DNA from: Hevea brasiliensis | Lineage: Eukaryota; Streptophyta; Magnoliopsida; Malpighiales; Euphorbiaceae | DNA length: 64,000 nucleotides | Reading direction: 5' to 3' | NCBI RefSeq assembly: GCF_030052815.1 | Contig: NC_079496.1 | Coordinates: 70,607,652-70,671,651, forward strand | In this document: positions 37,150 through 49,085 of the stretch, in pieces | Layout: each line of letters opens with the position of its first letter | Numbering within the stretch: the first letter of the stretch is position 1 | Notes under the pieces: model-generated | Told to the model about the DNA's origin: nothing | Database searches by the model: none | What the model saw: the letters and a program-made list of their open reading frames with translations, nothing else | Position numbers and translations under genes: made by a program

Positions 37150-37990
37150 TGTCCTTTAGAGAGGCAAGATACTCTGGGCAATTCCTTTTCCAGTGCCCAT
37201 CATTCTAGCAGTGGAAACACTTTCCTTTGCCTCCATTAGCTTTAGTCTTCCCTTTCTGTTTAGCTATTTTCTTGGAAGGACCAGGAATCTGAGGTTTCTT
37301 TTTCTTATTGCCCTTCTTCTTGTTGGACTTTCCAGCAGAAGAAGATGCAATCAAAGCTACCTCTATTCCTTTATTGCCTGGCATATTCTTTTGGACAATA
37401 ACCAGCATATTAAGTAAACCAGCCAAGGCGCATTCCTATTTAGTCATATGGAAATTTGTCATAAAATTCCCAAATGACTCAGGAAGGGGCTGAAGGATCA
37501 AATCCGTATGCAGTTAGAAATCCATGTTCAAGTCAAGATGCTCTAGCTGCTCAATCAACCGAATCATCTTGTGGACATGATCCCTAACATTCTGTCCCTC
37601 AAACATCCTCATGCGGAATAGCTGTCTAGATATTTCATGCCTAGCATTCTTGATGTGCTCACCATACAACTCTTGTAGGTGAACAAGAATCTCACTTGCA
37701 CTCTGCATGTTCTCATGCTGCTTCTGTAACTCATTACTCATAGAAGCAAGCATGTAACACTTGGCTCTCATATCATGCTCCTTCCACTTGTATAAAGTTT
37801 CATGTTCCTCTTGAGTGGCCTCTGGAGCTAAGGGACTAGGAACATTTGAGTCTAAAACATATCCTATATGTTCAAGGTTCAGGACAAGTTTCAAATTTCT
37901 TAGCCAATCAGATAGATTAGGTCCTGTCAAACTATTGCTATCAAGTATGCTTGCAAGGATATTGGATGGTGGTGGTTGTTCTGTAATAAT
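37150..37990 (-). pseudogene. C3 gag, broken
   Basis: Fragments of the same Gag as C2: TGPNLSDWLRNLKLVLN and ELYGEHIKNARHEI (37930-37514), then the lysine-rich tail (37426-37205) ending at CFHC. The next codon is a stop in place of the following knuckle residue. The start codon region reads ATAATTATTACAGAAC where C2 has ATGAGCACAGAAC, so the initiator ATG is lost. Confidence 0.9.
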
Positions 37991-38979
37991 TATTATCAGA
38001 AAATTTACTGCAGAATAACCAAATTAATTAGTAAATGTATCATATATTTAACCAAAATGATTATGGTCTTTTAATCAAATTGGTCCTCACACTAACTTAG
38101 CGAATCCTACACTTCCAAAGTTGAAAACAGAAATCCTAGTTGGATGAATTTTTAGTGGGTGATTGAATTCTTATAATCCTATTGATCCTCCTCAGGCACA
38201 TCCATTATTGGAATTACAATAAACTATAAGTGAGCAACTCCTTGCCCATCACTTCTCATGTGAGTTTCAATCCTTTACCTAGCCCCTAATGCTCAAAATC
38301 TCAAGCACATCCATTATTGACTTATCTTGCATTAGTTAAGTTTATCCCATTGAGCCAGTAAACATGCAAATAATTTTAATGTCCTTATGCACATCCATTG
38401 TTGGCCACCAAACCATTTACATATTTACAACATCTCATGCTTAACAATTATTCTTAAGAAAATCTCTTAAATTAATTGCATCATATGCAACTATTTAAAA
38501 TTTCTTAAAATAATTGCCCTAATGGAGGGCCTATGTTATAGTTACTTTAATTATAGCATATCCAACTTAATCATTTGTTTGGAAGATTTTGTGGTTGTCC
38601 TAATTACTATTATGGTCTCACTTTGCACATTATCCATTTAGCATGCATATATCATATATTTGCATACATTCCCATACATCTCATGCATTCATGGATAAAC
38701 ATAAAATATGGTATAATCATGGACTTTCTAAGGGATTCAATTCTGAGCCACCAAGAATTGAATCAGGGCATTCCTAGGTGCATTTCATTCATTCATTTTA
38801 CAAGAGTTGCTGAAGGAGTACATAATCAACACTTAATCTTGAATTCCTCCCACTGGTCCCAGCAATGCTCTTGACCTCCTTGATCTTCTTACAATCCAAT
38901 TACATAGTAATCCTTGGCATACCAAGGCGAATTTACAAGAACTAAATAAATGAAATTACAACCCAAAATTATTACAACC
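37991..38979 (-). other. C3 leader, part before L1
   Basis: Non-coding leader, parallel to 25145-26140 of C2. It contains the three ACATCCATT-type motifs near 38192, 38301 and 38384. It ends at the L1 target duplication and resumes at 49086. Confidence 0.8.
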
Positions 38980-39059
38980 TTAATAATACATGCCCAATTA
39001 GGAAGTGGAACAAATAGTGGATTGCAAAAACAAATAGTGGAACATAACACAAGATAGAC

Positions 39060-39910
39060 ATAGAAAATAATAGAAGATATCATATAAGGAGACCAATTAG
39101 GAAGGAGCAGGATAGGAGGAGGATCAGGGTTGGTACTTGGAACGTTGGATCACTTACAGGAAAATTAATGGAGCTTGTGGATACCTTGGAAAGGAGAAGG
39201 GTGAATATTGCTTGCATTCAGGAGACTAAATTGATAGGAGAGAAAAGTAAGGAAGTGGGTAATTCAGGGTAGAAACTGTGGTTTACCGGAAAGGAGAGAA
39301 ACAAGAACGGAGTGGGCATAATCATAGACAGGACATTCAAAGGCGGAGTAATAGCTGTGAAAAGAGTAGGAGATAGAATTATACTAGTAAAGCTAGTACT
39401 AGAAGGAGAAACAATAAATATAGCTAGTGCTTATGCCCCATAAATAGGACTAGACAGTGAGAGTAAACAAAGGTTTTAGGAAGATATGGATGATTTAATG
39501 TAAAGCATACCGAATTAAGAGAATGTTTTCATTGGTAGAGATTTGAATGGACATGTAGGAAGTGATAGACAAGGGTATGAGAATGTTCATGGAGGTTTTG
39601 GTTTTGGCAGTCGAAATGAGGAGGGAAAAAGCATCCTGGATTTTGCTATGGCATATGACCTAATACTAGCAAATACCTACTTTATAAAAAGAGAGTCACA
39701 TTTAGTAACTTTCAAAAGTGGGCAACATAGAAGCCAAATCGACTTCCTCTTAACCAGGAAGATAAATAGAGCTCTATGCAAGGATTGTAAGGTCATTCCA
39801 TGAGAGGCTTCAACAAGTCAACATCGGTTGGTGGTCTTGGATGTCAAGTTTAGGAACAATTCAAGTAAGGTCAGAAGAAATAGTGTAGCTCGAACAAAGT
39901 GGTGGGAGTT
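39060..39910 (+). pseudogene. L1 endonuclease domain (APE type), broken
   Basis: One frame runs through with point stops only. It contains IRVGTWNVGSLTGKL, the catalytic-site motif NIACIQETKL, GVGIIID, IASAYAP, then FIGRDLNGHVGSD (GD-N-type motif, with R in place of the usual D-F) and HRSQIDFLLTRK, followed by a substitution-rich SQHRLVV box. Stops occur near 39269, 39440-39530 and 39801, consistent with TGG to TAG and CAA to TAA changes. The open piece is 39543-39803. In living elements this enzyme nicks the target DNA that primes reverse transcription. G4 inserts within the codons just after KWWEF. Confidence 0.9.
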
Positions 39911-42900
39911 TGTAACACCCCTATTTGAATAGCCTGGTATATTTCACTGTTCCGGTGACCGGTGTTTGTCCGGACAATTAAGGGGATTAGAACCACACTT
40001 AAGACAACTAGAGAAGCTATAAACACAAATAATTAGTAATTGCTAATTAGTTAAGTATAAATAAGAAAAACATAATATAAGAAGTTAAATGAGCTGAGAG
40101 TCACAGCGATGGGTGACCTTCTCGGGAAGGACTGCGAAGTCATTTTAAACTCAAATTTCGAACTGTAAAATGTGACGCTGTGGTCCTTAGGACCCTTATG
40201 AATACAATGAAAAGGAGAAAATCATGAAAAAGAACTGTTAAGTCAGTCAAATAATTAGGTCAGGGAGCCGGAAGAAATATTGAATTATTTGCAAATCGAG
40301 ATGAACCGGCGAGGGGCAATTTGGTCAATTGACCCCGAGAGCTGACTCCTGACCTAACTTTCAAATAAAATCGGAGAAAAGAAAATTTTGGAATCGAGAA
40401 TTAAATTAAATAACTAATAGAAAAAAAAAGAAAATGAAAAAGTGTAAGGAGATGACATCATGCATGACATCATGCATGATGCCATAAAAGTAATAATTAA
40501 TATATTTAATTAATTAGATTTTTTTTGGTCTTCCATAAGACAAATTACATAAAAGAAATAAAAAGAAAAAAAAAATCATTTTGGTCATCTTTTTTTCCTT
40601 GTTGCCGCCTCCCATCTCTCTCCCCCTCACCATAATTAAACCTCCATTAAAGCTTGTCTTCAAGCTTTGAAACCCTTACCAAATTCCAACTTTTTCCATA
40701 ATCACTCCATAAAACCTTATTCCCTTCCCTTGAGAAAGAAATTTAACAAGAAAGAAAGAAGAAAAGAGGAGAAAAATTTGAAGATTTGATATCAAAGTTG
40801 AGGTAAGCAATCTAAATTGAAAATTTTAGTTTATTGGTTATGTTTGTGGTTTGAGTAACTGAGAGATTTAATTAAAATCAAAAGAAAACATTTGTGGAAG
40901 ACCAAAGGGAATTTCAGCTAGCCATGGATGTATGAGAATATGATGTGTTTTGAATGAATTAAATTTGTTAGTAAGCTTGTATGAAAGTGGCAGTAAGATT
41001 GAAATGCTTAAATGTGATTACATGCAATGAATTAGTGTGGTTAGGGTTTGAGACCTAGGGTTTTGAGGCAAAAATTTGGACAAATAGGTAAATGATATGT
41101 TTGACCTATTGTGAAGTGAAAAATGGTCATTTGTGACCAAATGAGTTGTGTTGGAATGGTTGGAGTTAAAGCTAAATTCGGAGGGAGTGTGCAGCATGAC
41201 CAAACTTCCTTTGAGGGACCAAAAGTGAAATTTTACAAGTCCAATTGGTATGGGACCAATTGGGGATGAAACTAGACACTAAATGACACAATTTTCATTT
41301 AGGAACCATGCCCAAAAAGTGACCAAAACCTAGTGAACAAATTGACTCAATTCGAAAAATCTCAATCTGTCCCTGTACAAACTGACCAAATGAACAGTAT
41401 TTGTTCATTTGGCCATAACTTGAGCTAGGCAGGTCCAAATGACCTGAACTTTTTCCAGTGGTTAGATGAGATATAGACCTAAAACTTTCATGAAGAACAC
41501 AAACCCAAAACTGCTAGCACCAAAATTGCCCAGAAAATCTGGGTTGTGTCCAATCCGGCAGCCATGGTTCAAATGGCCATAACTTGAGCTACAAAACTCC
41601 AATTGGAGTGATTCAAAAGGAGAATAAACTTAAGACAATAGGGAACATTTTCTATGAAGAAAGGTTTGTCAAATTCTAACAGTAGAATGACCAATGGAAT
41701 AGTGAAACTAGGAGCACCAAAACTGAAAATGTGACAATTTGGCCAAAAGGACTTAAGCTTTGAGAAAATGACCAAAACCAACAAATTTAATGACCAAAAT
41801 GTGGTATGTGGGTGAAGTTGGAGTTCCCATACATATTAAGCCTTAAAAAGTCAACAATTTGACTTGAATAGTGTAGTGAATAGTAACCCAAAACACAAAA
41901 ACTTCGAGAACGTCGAATTTAGGACGTTAGAGCTAGGTAAAAGTGTAACACCCTCCCGGTAGCAACTCCGTACATTCTACTGTTTCGATGACCGGTGTCG
42001 GTCCGGACAGCTAGAACGTCCGGAAAAATATTTAAACTAAAGCGAGAAACCATAAATAACTCAAATATTGACAAGAAAAATTTAGTAAAAATTTTAGAAA
42101 TAAAATACAACTAAGTCACACGAGCCGGTGCCCAAACGAAGGGTAACCAGAGGGAAGTTGCGGTTCTCGCAACGAGGAGCCCTAGACCCGGGGGAAAAAT
42201 TTTAAAATAATTTTTGGGACTCCAGAGAAGGGTTATTGAGGTTCCCATGGCATTAGAATGCCAAGAAAATACCTAGAAAAATTTTTCAATCGGTACAGAC
42301 AATTTTGACCCGTTAAGCCAAACGGAGGGCATTTTGGTCATTTCGCCTTCAGAGGTGATTTTTGGCCGACTTGTCCAGTTGAGTAAATAATTAATATGAT
42401 ATAAAATATGAATAAATATTACTAGAAATTAAATTGAAAATAAGTAGAGAAGAAAAGAATAGAAAATGAGAAAAATGCCCATTTATGACATATGATGATG
42501 TCATTTTAAAGCTCCCACCAATCACATATAAACAACCATCTAATTAACTAATGAAAGAGACCAAGAAGACCAAAAAAAATTCTGCTGCTCTTCTTCTTCT
42601 TCCTCAAGACGTTTTTCTCTTCTCCATAGCCCTCCATAGAAATTTCTTTCATTACTCCCATTTCCCATGAATTTCCACTACTAAACCCTAAGTCCCTTCA
42701 CTAAAAACTTGTCTCTACCTCTTGGGAAGTGATTGGCAGCCAAGAAGAGGAAAGAAAGTGAAGTTTTGAGTTAGGAAAAAAACTGCCCTATTCAAGGTTA
42801 GTGCACTATATACCTAAAACTCTTTAATTTCATGAAATGGAACTTGAATTTAGTAAGAAAATGTAATTTAAATGAACAAAATTCATGTGTATGTGTACAT

Positions 42901-44428
42901 GAGTTTTGGCTGCCCTAAGGAAGGAACAAAGGTGGAGTGTTTTTGTATGGTTTTAATGGACTTAGAATGGATTAGAGATTATGTTTAAGGTGAATATACA
43001 CATAAATAATGAATGGAAGTGCTTAATTAGGTGTATGTGTGAATCATAAGGGAAAACTAGGGTTTTGAGAAGTGAAAAATTGACTTGGCTTAGGAAATTG
43101 TTAGAGAACATCTTAATGGTCAATTAGTGACCATTTTAGGTATGTTGACCATGAATTAGACTGAAAAATAGTATAGCCAAGTGAATGTGTAGGCTGCCTT
43201 GTGAGTGCAGCAGAGTGACTGAAATTTCAGTCCACTTGCACTGCCATAACTTGGGCTGTGTTGGTCCAATTGGTGTTTGGCCAATTGGACATGAAACTAG
43301 GCTTATAATGGCACATTTTTTCTGAAGAAACCATGCCCAAAAGACCAAAGCAAGAGGACCAAAACTTGGCCCCAATCCGGACACCCTGCAACAGCCCCTG
43401 CAGAATTGACCAAATGAACAGTGTTCATTTGGCCATAACTCACTGTAGATTTGGTTAATTGATCTGAAATTTTTACAGCAACAAGATAAGATATATACAA
43501 ACAACTTTCATGAAGAAACCTACCCCAAATAATGCCATTAACCCATTCAAATGATTGGGCAAAGTTAAGTTATCAAACCTGCAACTCTGCAGATTTACAT
43601 TTGAACAGTAATGTTTGGATGACTATAACTCCCTCTAGAAAACTCGGATTTAGGCAATTCTTGAACCGATGGAAACCTAAGGTATGGTAGAACATGTCAT
43701 ATGAAGAAAGTTAGACCAAATTATGAACTTAACTTGGTCAAATTACTGACCAAAGTTGGACCAAAATCTGTCAAAACCCAAAATTTCAGCATGAACAGTA
43801 CACGTGAACAGTAAACTTATTTTGGCCATAACTTTAGCTACAAAACTCCAAATGGAGTGATTCAAAAAAGGAAATTCAACTAGACAGAATAAGGAACAAC
43901 TTTCATGTTTACCATTTCCTCAAATTCCCACTGTAGAAATATGAAATGGAATAATAAAGATGAAGCACCAAATCTGAAAATTTTGTTCAATTAGCATTAA
44001 GCTTAGAAATGGTATTGGCAACCAATACCAACAAGTTTTAAATACAAAATGTGGTATGTTTGGGGTGTTAAAACCAATACACCTATTTTCTATCCAAAAG
44101 TCAACATTTTTGTTGACCAATGAGGTGAATAGTGATACCAAAACCAAAAATTGGCAATTTTGCCAAAATGACCTAAGCTTTGAGAAAGTGACCAAAACTA
44201 ACAAGTTTTGAATACAAAATGTGGTATGTTGGGAGTATTAAAACCAATGTACCTATTGTTTATGCAAAAGTCAACATTTTAGTTGACTAATGAAATGAAT
44301 AGTGACATGAAAACTTGAAATTCAAAAAATGTGAAACTTAAAAATGCAAAATGCCCTAGTAGGCCTAATGTGATTGGTTTGGATAGTTTGGCATGCCAAT
44401 AGGGTATTGTTTTAGCAGTACTGCGAAA

Positions 44429-44538
44429 GGCTTTATGCCTGTATTCAAGGCTTTATGCCTGTATTCATGGCTTTATGCCCGTATTCATGGCTTTTATGCC
44501 CGTATGCATGGCTTTTATGCCCGATTATGTGATATCAT
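44429..44538. repeat. 20-21-bp tandem repeat in G5 LTR
   Basis: Five units beginning GGCTTTATGCCCGTATTCAT, the last ones with an extra T and changes. A weaker form is seen in G6 (about 63220-63350) and an inverse-strand form in G3. Confidence 0.88.
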
Positions 44539-44928
44539 GGCTTTTTAGCCATACTGACTGCATACATGGTTGACGTTCTGCGTCCCGTGGTATGACGGCC
44601 CGAGGCACCGCGGTGTCCAGTGCCAACGACCCGTTATCCAGTCCAGTCGTTCAATATAGGTTACTTGGGCATGGAAAAGTATAACTGTAATTGAATTGAT
44701 TGTTAAAGAAAATACGAAAATTAAATATCAGGAATGATTATGATAGAATACAAAGAAACTCAAGATCATGAAGAAAATAATTAACAAAATGCATGAAGAA
44801 GTTAATATCATAAAACGTAATTAGCCCTCGACTAAACATTAAGTTGGTAATTATTCAGTTCCTATGAACACAATGGCTAAGAAATTATGATTTTTATTTG
44901 CATATTATTTCTTTCTATATTATTATTT

Positions 44929-44957
44929 GCACCACTAAGCTTTATGCTTAGCGCGTC
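44929..44957 (+). other. Conserved LTR stem-loop in G5
   Basis: GCACCACTAAGC-TTTAT-GCTTAGCGC: a 6-bp stem (44935-44940 with 44946-44951) and a 5-base loop. Confidence 0.7.
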
Positions 44958-46258
44958 GCTTTTGCAACGCGTAGGTACTGAAGATTGGACAGAGGGCCCA
45001 GTAGACCACAGATTCGTTAAGGCAGTTCACAGTTCTGCATAGTGTCTGTGTCACCTCACTGTCTGCAGTGCATTGGTAGGACGTTAGATGTCATTTTGGT
45101 ATTTTGTAATTGATTTTATTTTCTCATATGTATTTGAAACTTATGTAATGTATTTTGATATTCATGTAAATAATGAAAAGTGTGGTTGTAAATGGAAAAG
45201 TGAATGTTTATCTATGATATATGCATGGTATCATATGAGATGGATGAATGATTGAGAAATGAAAAGGTTGTTGAGAACTGAAATTGAGAAATATTGATGA
45301 GATTTTGATATTGGAGTTTGGAAATGATTGAATAAGAATATAGGAAGTGTTTTTCACAGGTTCCGAAGAACGGTTTTCTCCATTTTTAGCCGGTACTCTG
45401 CCGGATTTTCCATAAAAATTTTCGGAACCTCAAGTAAATAATAATTTCGATAAATGGCTTGAATAAATTATATTTCACCAGTTATATTCAAAAGGAAGAA
45501 TAAAAATGAATTAAGATAAAATAGAGTGCTCGGCACACTGAGTGGCATAACTTGCTCGGCTACACTGTAGTCGGGTAAGGGGTGTCACAAAAAGTGAAGT
45601 TAAATTTATTTTTGGATTTATGCTAAGTTATGGTACTAAAACACTGTAAAACCGTGTGTTTCAGCTGAAAAAGGCTTAGAAGCTCTGAGAGACTGAGTCA
45701 AGGCCTAGAGGCGACTCACGTTAAGTCTGTGCACAATAATTCTTGTTTAAATATTTTATTCTCAAAAATTTGACTTCTGTGATTAATTATGTATTGTGTT
45801 GCCATTTATAATTGCAAATATGACTTTGAAAATTGATCAGATTTCTCATAAATTATTTAAATAAATTGTTTTGAATTGATTTTGTGTTCACACTTAGCAT
45901 GACAATATCACATTATTCCTCCTCCATTTATGGGGTTGAGATCGTTTATTTTCCTCCCTCTCTGGCTTGCCAGTTGAGGTTGAGATCAGATGTGTACTCA
46001 TTAGCTAGCTAGCCACCTCCCTCATTGATTTCGATTAATGGGGTTGTAGATTTCTTTGTCATGGTGTACAACACGACATTGATTGGAAATTTTGTGTCAT
46101 AGCTTAAGTTGTGTATGATTTTGGCAATACTGTGTTTACTAAATTATTTGACTAAATTGTGTTATTATGAGCTTTGATAATTTATGAAATGTGATTGAGA
46201 AATATTTAAATTGTGTTTCATCAATGAATGATTTACGTATTATTTTAAATTTTTATTG

Positions 46259-46292
46259 TGCACCACTGAGTATTTTTATACTCAGCGATAGC
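46259..46292 (+). other. Conserved LTR stem-loop in G4
   Basis: GCACCACTGAGTAT-TTTT-ATACTCAGCGATAGC: an 8-bp perfect stem, the longest of the set. Confidence 0.72.
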
Positions 46293-46975
46293 TTATTTTG
46301 CTGTCGTAGATAAGAGCAACGAAAAAGCAGCAGAGTGACCTGCTATTGAATTGTGGACCACACTGATCTTTTGTACGGGTATTATTTTATACCCTTGTAG
46401 TTAATTTTGATGTAAATACTATAACGCTTTATGTATCAATGTAAAGTTGAGCAGTTGTAAAATAAATTGTAATAATATTATTTTTGGATTTCCTTCTGTA
46501 AATTAATATTTGTACTTGTGAATCTCATACTTTATGCCTTGTGAATGAAGTTATTAAATATTTTGAGATAATAAATTTTAATTCGGATTGTGGAATTATT
46601 TTGAAGTGAATTGAATTGAGTTGATTTGAGATTAATTTGAGATTAATTGAAGGTTGGGAGTTGAGAAAATTATTGGAAGTTTTTTTTTTAGGTATTTGAA
46701 GAACTATTTTCTCCAAATACAAAGGAACTCTGTCAAAATTTTTATAAAATTTATGGCAAAATTAAAATGGATAAAAAATTTTACTAGTATTTAAACTTTG
46801 AATAAATGGTTTTTAATTCCCACCAAAATGCTCACCACTACTAAAATGTAAGAAAATTGTTTTAAAATCCCTTGTAGGGTACTTAATGAGTTATCGGTAG
46901 GTGAAGTTCGGTAGTTCATTAAGTATTCTACGGGATCATGTTATGCCTTACAGAGGGATAAGGTGTGAAAGAGTT

Positions 46976-49067
46976 CAAAGGAGTAAAGCAAGTGAAGTTC
47001 AAAAATGAGCTTATCGAGTCTGAAGTATGGAAGCTGGATATGGAGGCCAATGATATGTGGATACAGATGATATCAAAGATTAGAGAAGTAGCTAGAAAAG
47101 TACTTGGAGAGTCTAAAGAACATGGACCACCCTGAAAAGAGAGATGGTGGTGGAATAAGGAAGTACAAAAAGCTATGAAGAGAAAAAGGAAATGGTATAA
47201 GAAATTACCTAAATGTGATAATAATGAGATATATGAACAGTACAAGATAGGAAAGAAAGAGGGAAAAAAGGCAGTTAGTCAAGCAAGAGCATAGGCCTTT
47301 GAAAAGTTATATGAGAAACTTAGAACTAAAGAAGGGGAGAAAGATATTTATAGATTAGCAAGGATGAGAGAAAGAAAATATCAAGATCTCAATCAAGTTA
47401 GGTGCATTAAAGATAAAGAAGGAAAAGTGTTGGTGAAAGATGAGGACATTAAAGAAAGATGGAGAAATTATTTTAATGATCTCTTTAATAATAGTCAAAA
47501 TGGTAATAGCGTGAATATAGATTATAGAACAATAGAAAAGAATGTGAATTATATTAGAAGGATTAGATCTTTAGAAGTAAAGGAAGCACTTAAGAGAATG
47601 AGAGTGGGTAAAGCCTATGGACCCGATGAAATACCAATTGAAGTGTGGAAGTGTTTTGGAGATATGAGAGTAGCATGGTTTACTAAATTATTTAATAAGA
47701 TTCTAAACTCAAAGAAAATGCCTGATGAATAGAGGAAGAGTATTTTAGTACCCATTTTTTAAAATAAAGGAGAATACAGAGTTGCTCAAACTATAGGGGA
47801 ATTAAACTCATGAGCCATACTATGAAGTTGTGGGAGAGAGTTGTGGAGCATCGATTACGTCATGATACTTCTATCTCTCTCAATCAATTTGGTTTCATGC
47901 CCGGTCATTCAACTATGGAAGCGATTTTTCTCATTAGAAGCTTGATAGAGAAATATAGAGACATGAAGAATGATCTACACATGGTTTTTATTGATTTGGA
48001 GAAGGCTTATGATAGTGTTCCAAGAGATGTCTTAAGGAATGTATTAGAACAAAAGAGGGTATCTATTAGGTACATACAAGTATTGAAAGATATGTATGAA
48101 GGAGCAACTACTATTATGCGCACAGTGGGAGGGGACACAAGAGATTTTACGATCTCAATTGGATTACACCAAGGATCAGCCATAAGCCCTTACCTTTTTA
48201 CATTAGTTTTAGATGAATTAACGAAACATATACAAGAGAGTATTCCTTGGTGCATGATGTTTGCGGATGATATTGTTCTGATAGATGAGACACGAGAAGG
48301 AGTTAATAGAAAGTTAGAACTTTGAAGAAATACTCTAGAGTCAAAGAGTTTTAAGTTAAGTAGAACGAAGATAGAATACATGCATTGTAAGTTCAGTGAA
48401 GGCCAAACTGGTGATAGGGAAGGAGTTAGTTTGAATGGAGTGGTACTGTTTCAAAATAATCAATTTAAATATCTAGGCTCAGTCCTTCAAGTAGATGGGG
48501 GATGTGAGGAGGATGTTAGTCATAGGATTAAAGCCAGATGGTTGAAGTGGAGACGTGTCACGGGAGTTTTATGTGATTGTAAGATTCCCAATAAGTTGAA
48601 AGAAAAATTTTATCGTACAGCCATACGATCGGCTATGTTATATGGTAGTGAGTATTGGGCACTGAAAGAGTCATATGCATCTAAGATAAGAGTTGCAGAG
48701 ATAAGAATGTTAAGGTGGATGAGTGGTCATACTAGACTAGATAAAGTCCGTAATGAGAGTATTAGAGAAAAGGTAGGAGTGGTGCCAATTGAAGATAAGT
48801 TGAGAGAAGGGAGATTGAGATGGTTTGGTCATGTGAAGCGTAGATATACGGAGGCTCCAGTTAGACAAGTGGAGCACATTAGGTTAGAGGATAGAAAGAA
48901 AAAAAAGGGGTAGACCTAAATTGACTTGGAGGAGAGTAGTACAACGTGATATAGAAGCATTACACGTTTCTGAGGATTTAACCCAAAATTGTTTAGAGTG
49001 GAGAAAGCGAATCCATATAGCCGTCCCCAAATTTTCGGGATAAAGGCTTAGTTGAGTTGAGATGAGT
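46976..49067 (+). pseudogene. L1 reverse transcriptase and C-terminus, broken
   Basis: Resumes the LINE frame after G4. The linker is rich in Lys/Glu (to about 47600), then RT: GPDEIPIEVWK, a one-base frameshift near 47755-47765, GFMPGHSTMEAIFLIRSL, FIDLEKAYDSVPRDVL (catalytic Asp), GLHQGSAISPYLF, and MFADDIVLI (catalytic Asp pair; near 48259). TGA at 48323 interrupts in frame (TGG to TGA is likely). The C-terminal part has LKYLGS-type FKYLGSVLQ, YGSEYW, RMLRWMSGHTRLDKVRN and LRWFGHVKRR. A run of A at 48894-48904 shifts the frame before the final LTWRRVV and LEWRKRIH. The encoded enzyme would copy the LINE RNA at the nicked target. Confidence 0.93.
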
Positions 49068-49085
49068 TTAATAATACATGCCCAA

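Larger units (their letters stand above)
41944..45589 (+). mobile_element. G5 solo gypsy LTR
   Basis: A 3646-bp LTR from TGTAACACCCTCCCG to GGGGTGTCACA with perfect TSD AAAAG at 41939-41943 and 45590-45594, inserted in G4. It contains repeated CATAACTT-type units (about 41395-44270), the 20-21-bp GGCTTTATGCCCGTATTCAT array and the conserved stem-loop. No coding region is seen. This is the innermost layer of the nest. Confidence 0.95.
39911..46970 (+). mobile_element. G4 solo gypsy LTR, split by G5
   Basis: Starts TGTAACACCCCTATTTG and ends GGTGTGAAA (last CA decayed to AA). It has a perfect TSD GAGTT at 39906-39910 and 46971-46975. Without G5 and its TSD the LTR is about 3.4 kb. There is no PBS, gag or pol inside, so it is a solo LTR. 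Its subfamily is the same as that of fold-back element F1, as shown by the shared first 110 bases and the shared last 130. Confidence 0.95.
38998..49067 (+). mobile_element. L1: RTE-type LINE, interrupted by G4
   Basis: A non-LTR retrotransposon with an endonuclease domain, then RT, and a 3' end of TTGAG repeats (GTTGAGTTGAGATGAG). It is flanked by an 18-bp TSD TTAATAATACATGCCCAA at 38980-38997 and 49068-49085. The same sequence occurs once, uninterrupted, in the C2 leader (about 26137-26154), giving an empty-site reference. Without G4 it is about 3.0 kb, a usual length for RTE elements. Clade assignment rests on size, domain order and the RT style (GFMPGHSTMEAIF). Multiple stops make it inactive. 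Confidence 0.93.

Noticed and set aside
39543..39803. Open frame that could be annotated as a host gene with an endonuclease-like domain
   Set aside because: It is part of the LINE endonuclease: the same frame continues on both sides with LINE motifs and stops, and the whole is bounded by an 18-bp TSD.
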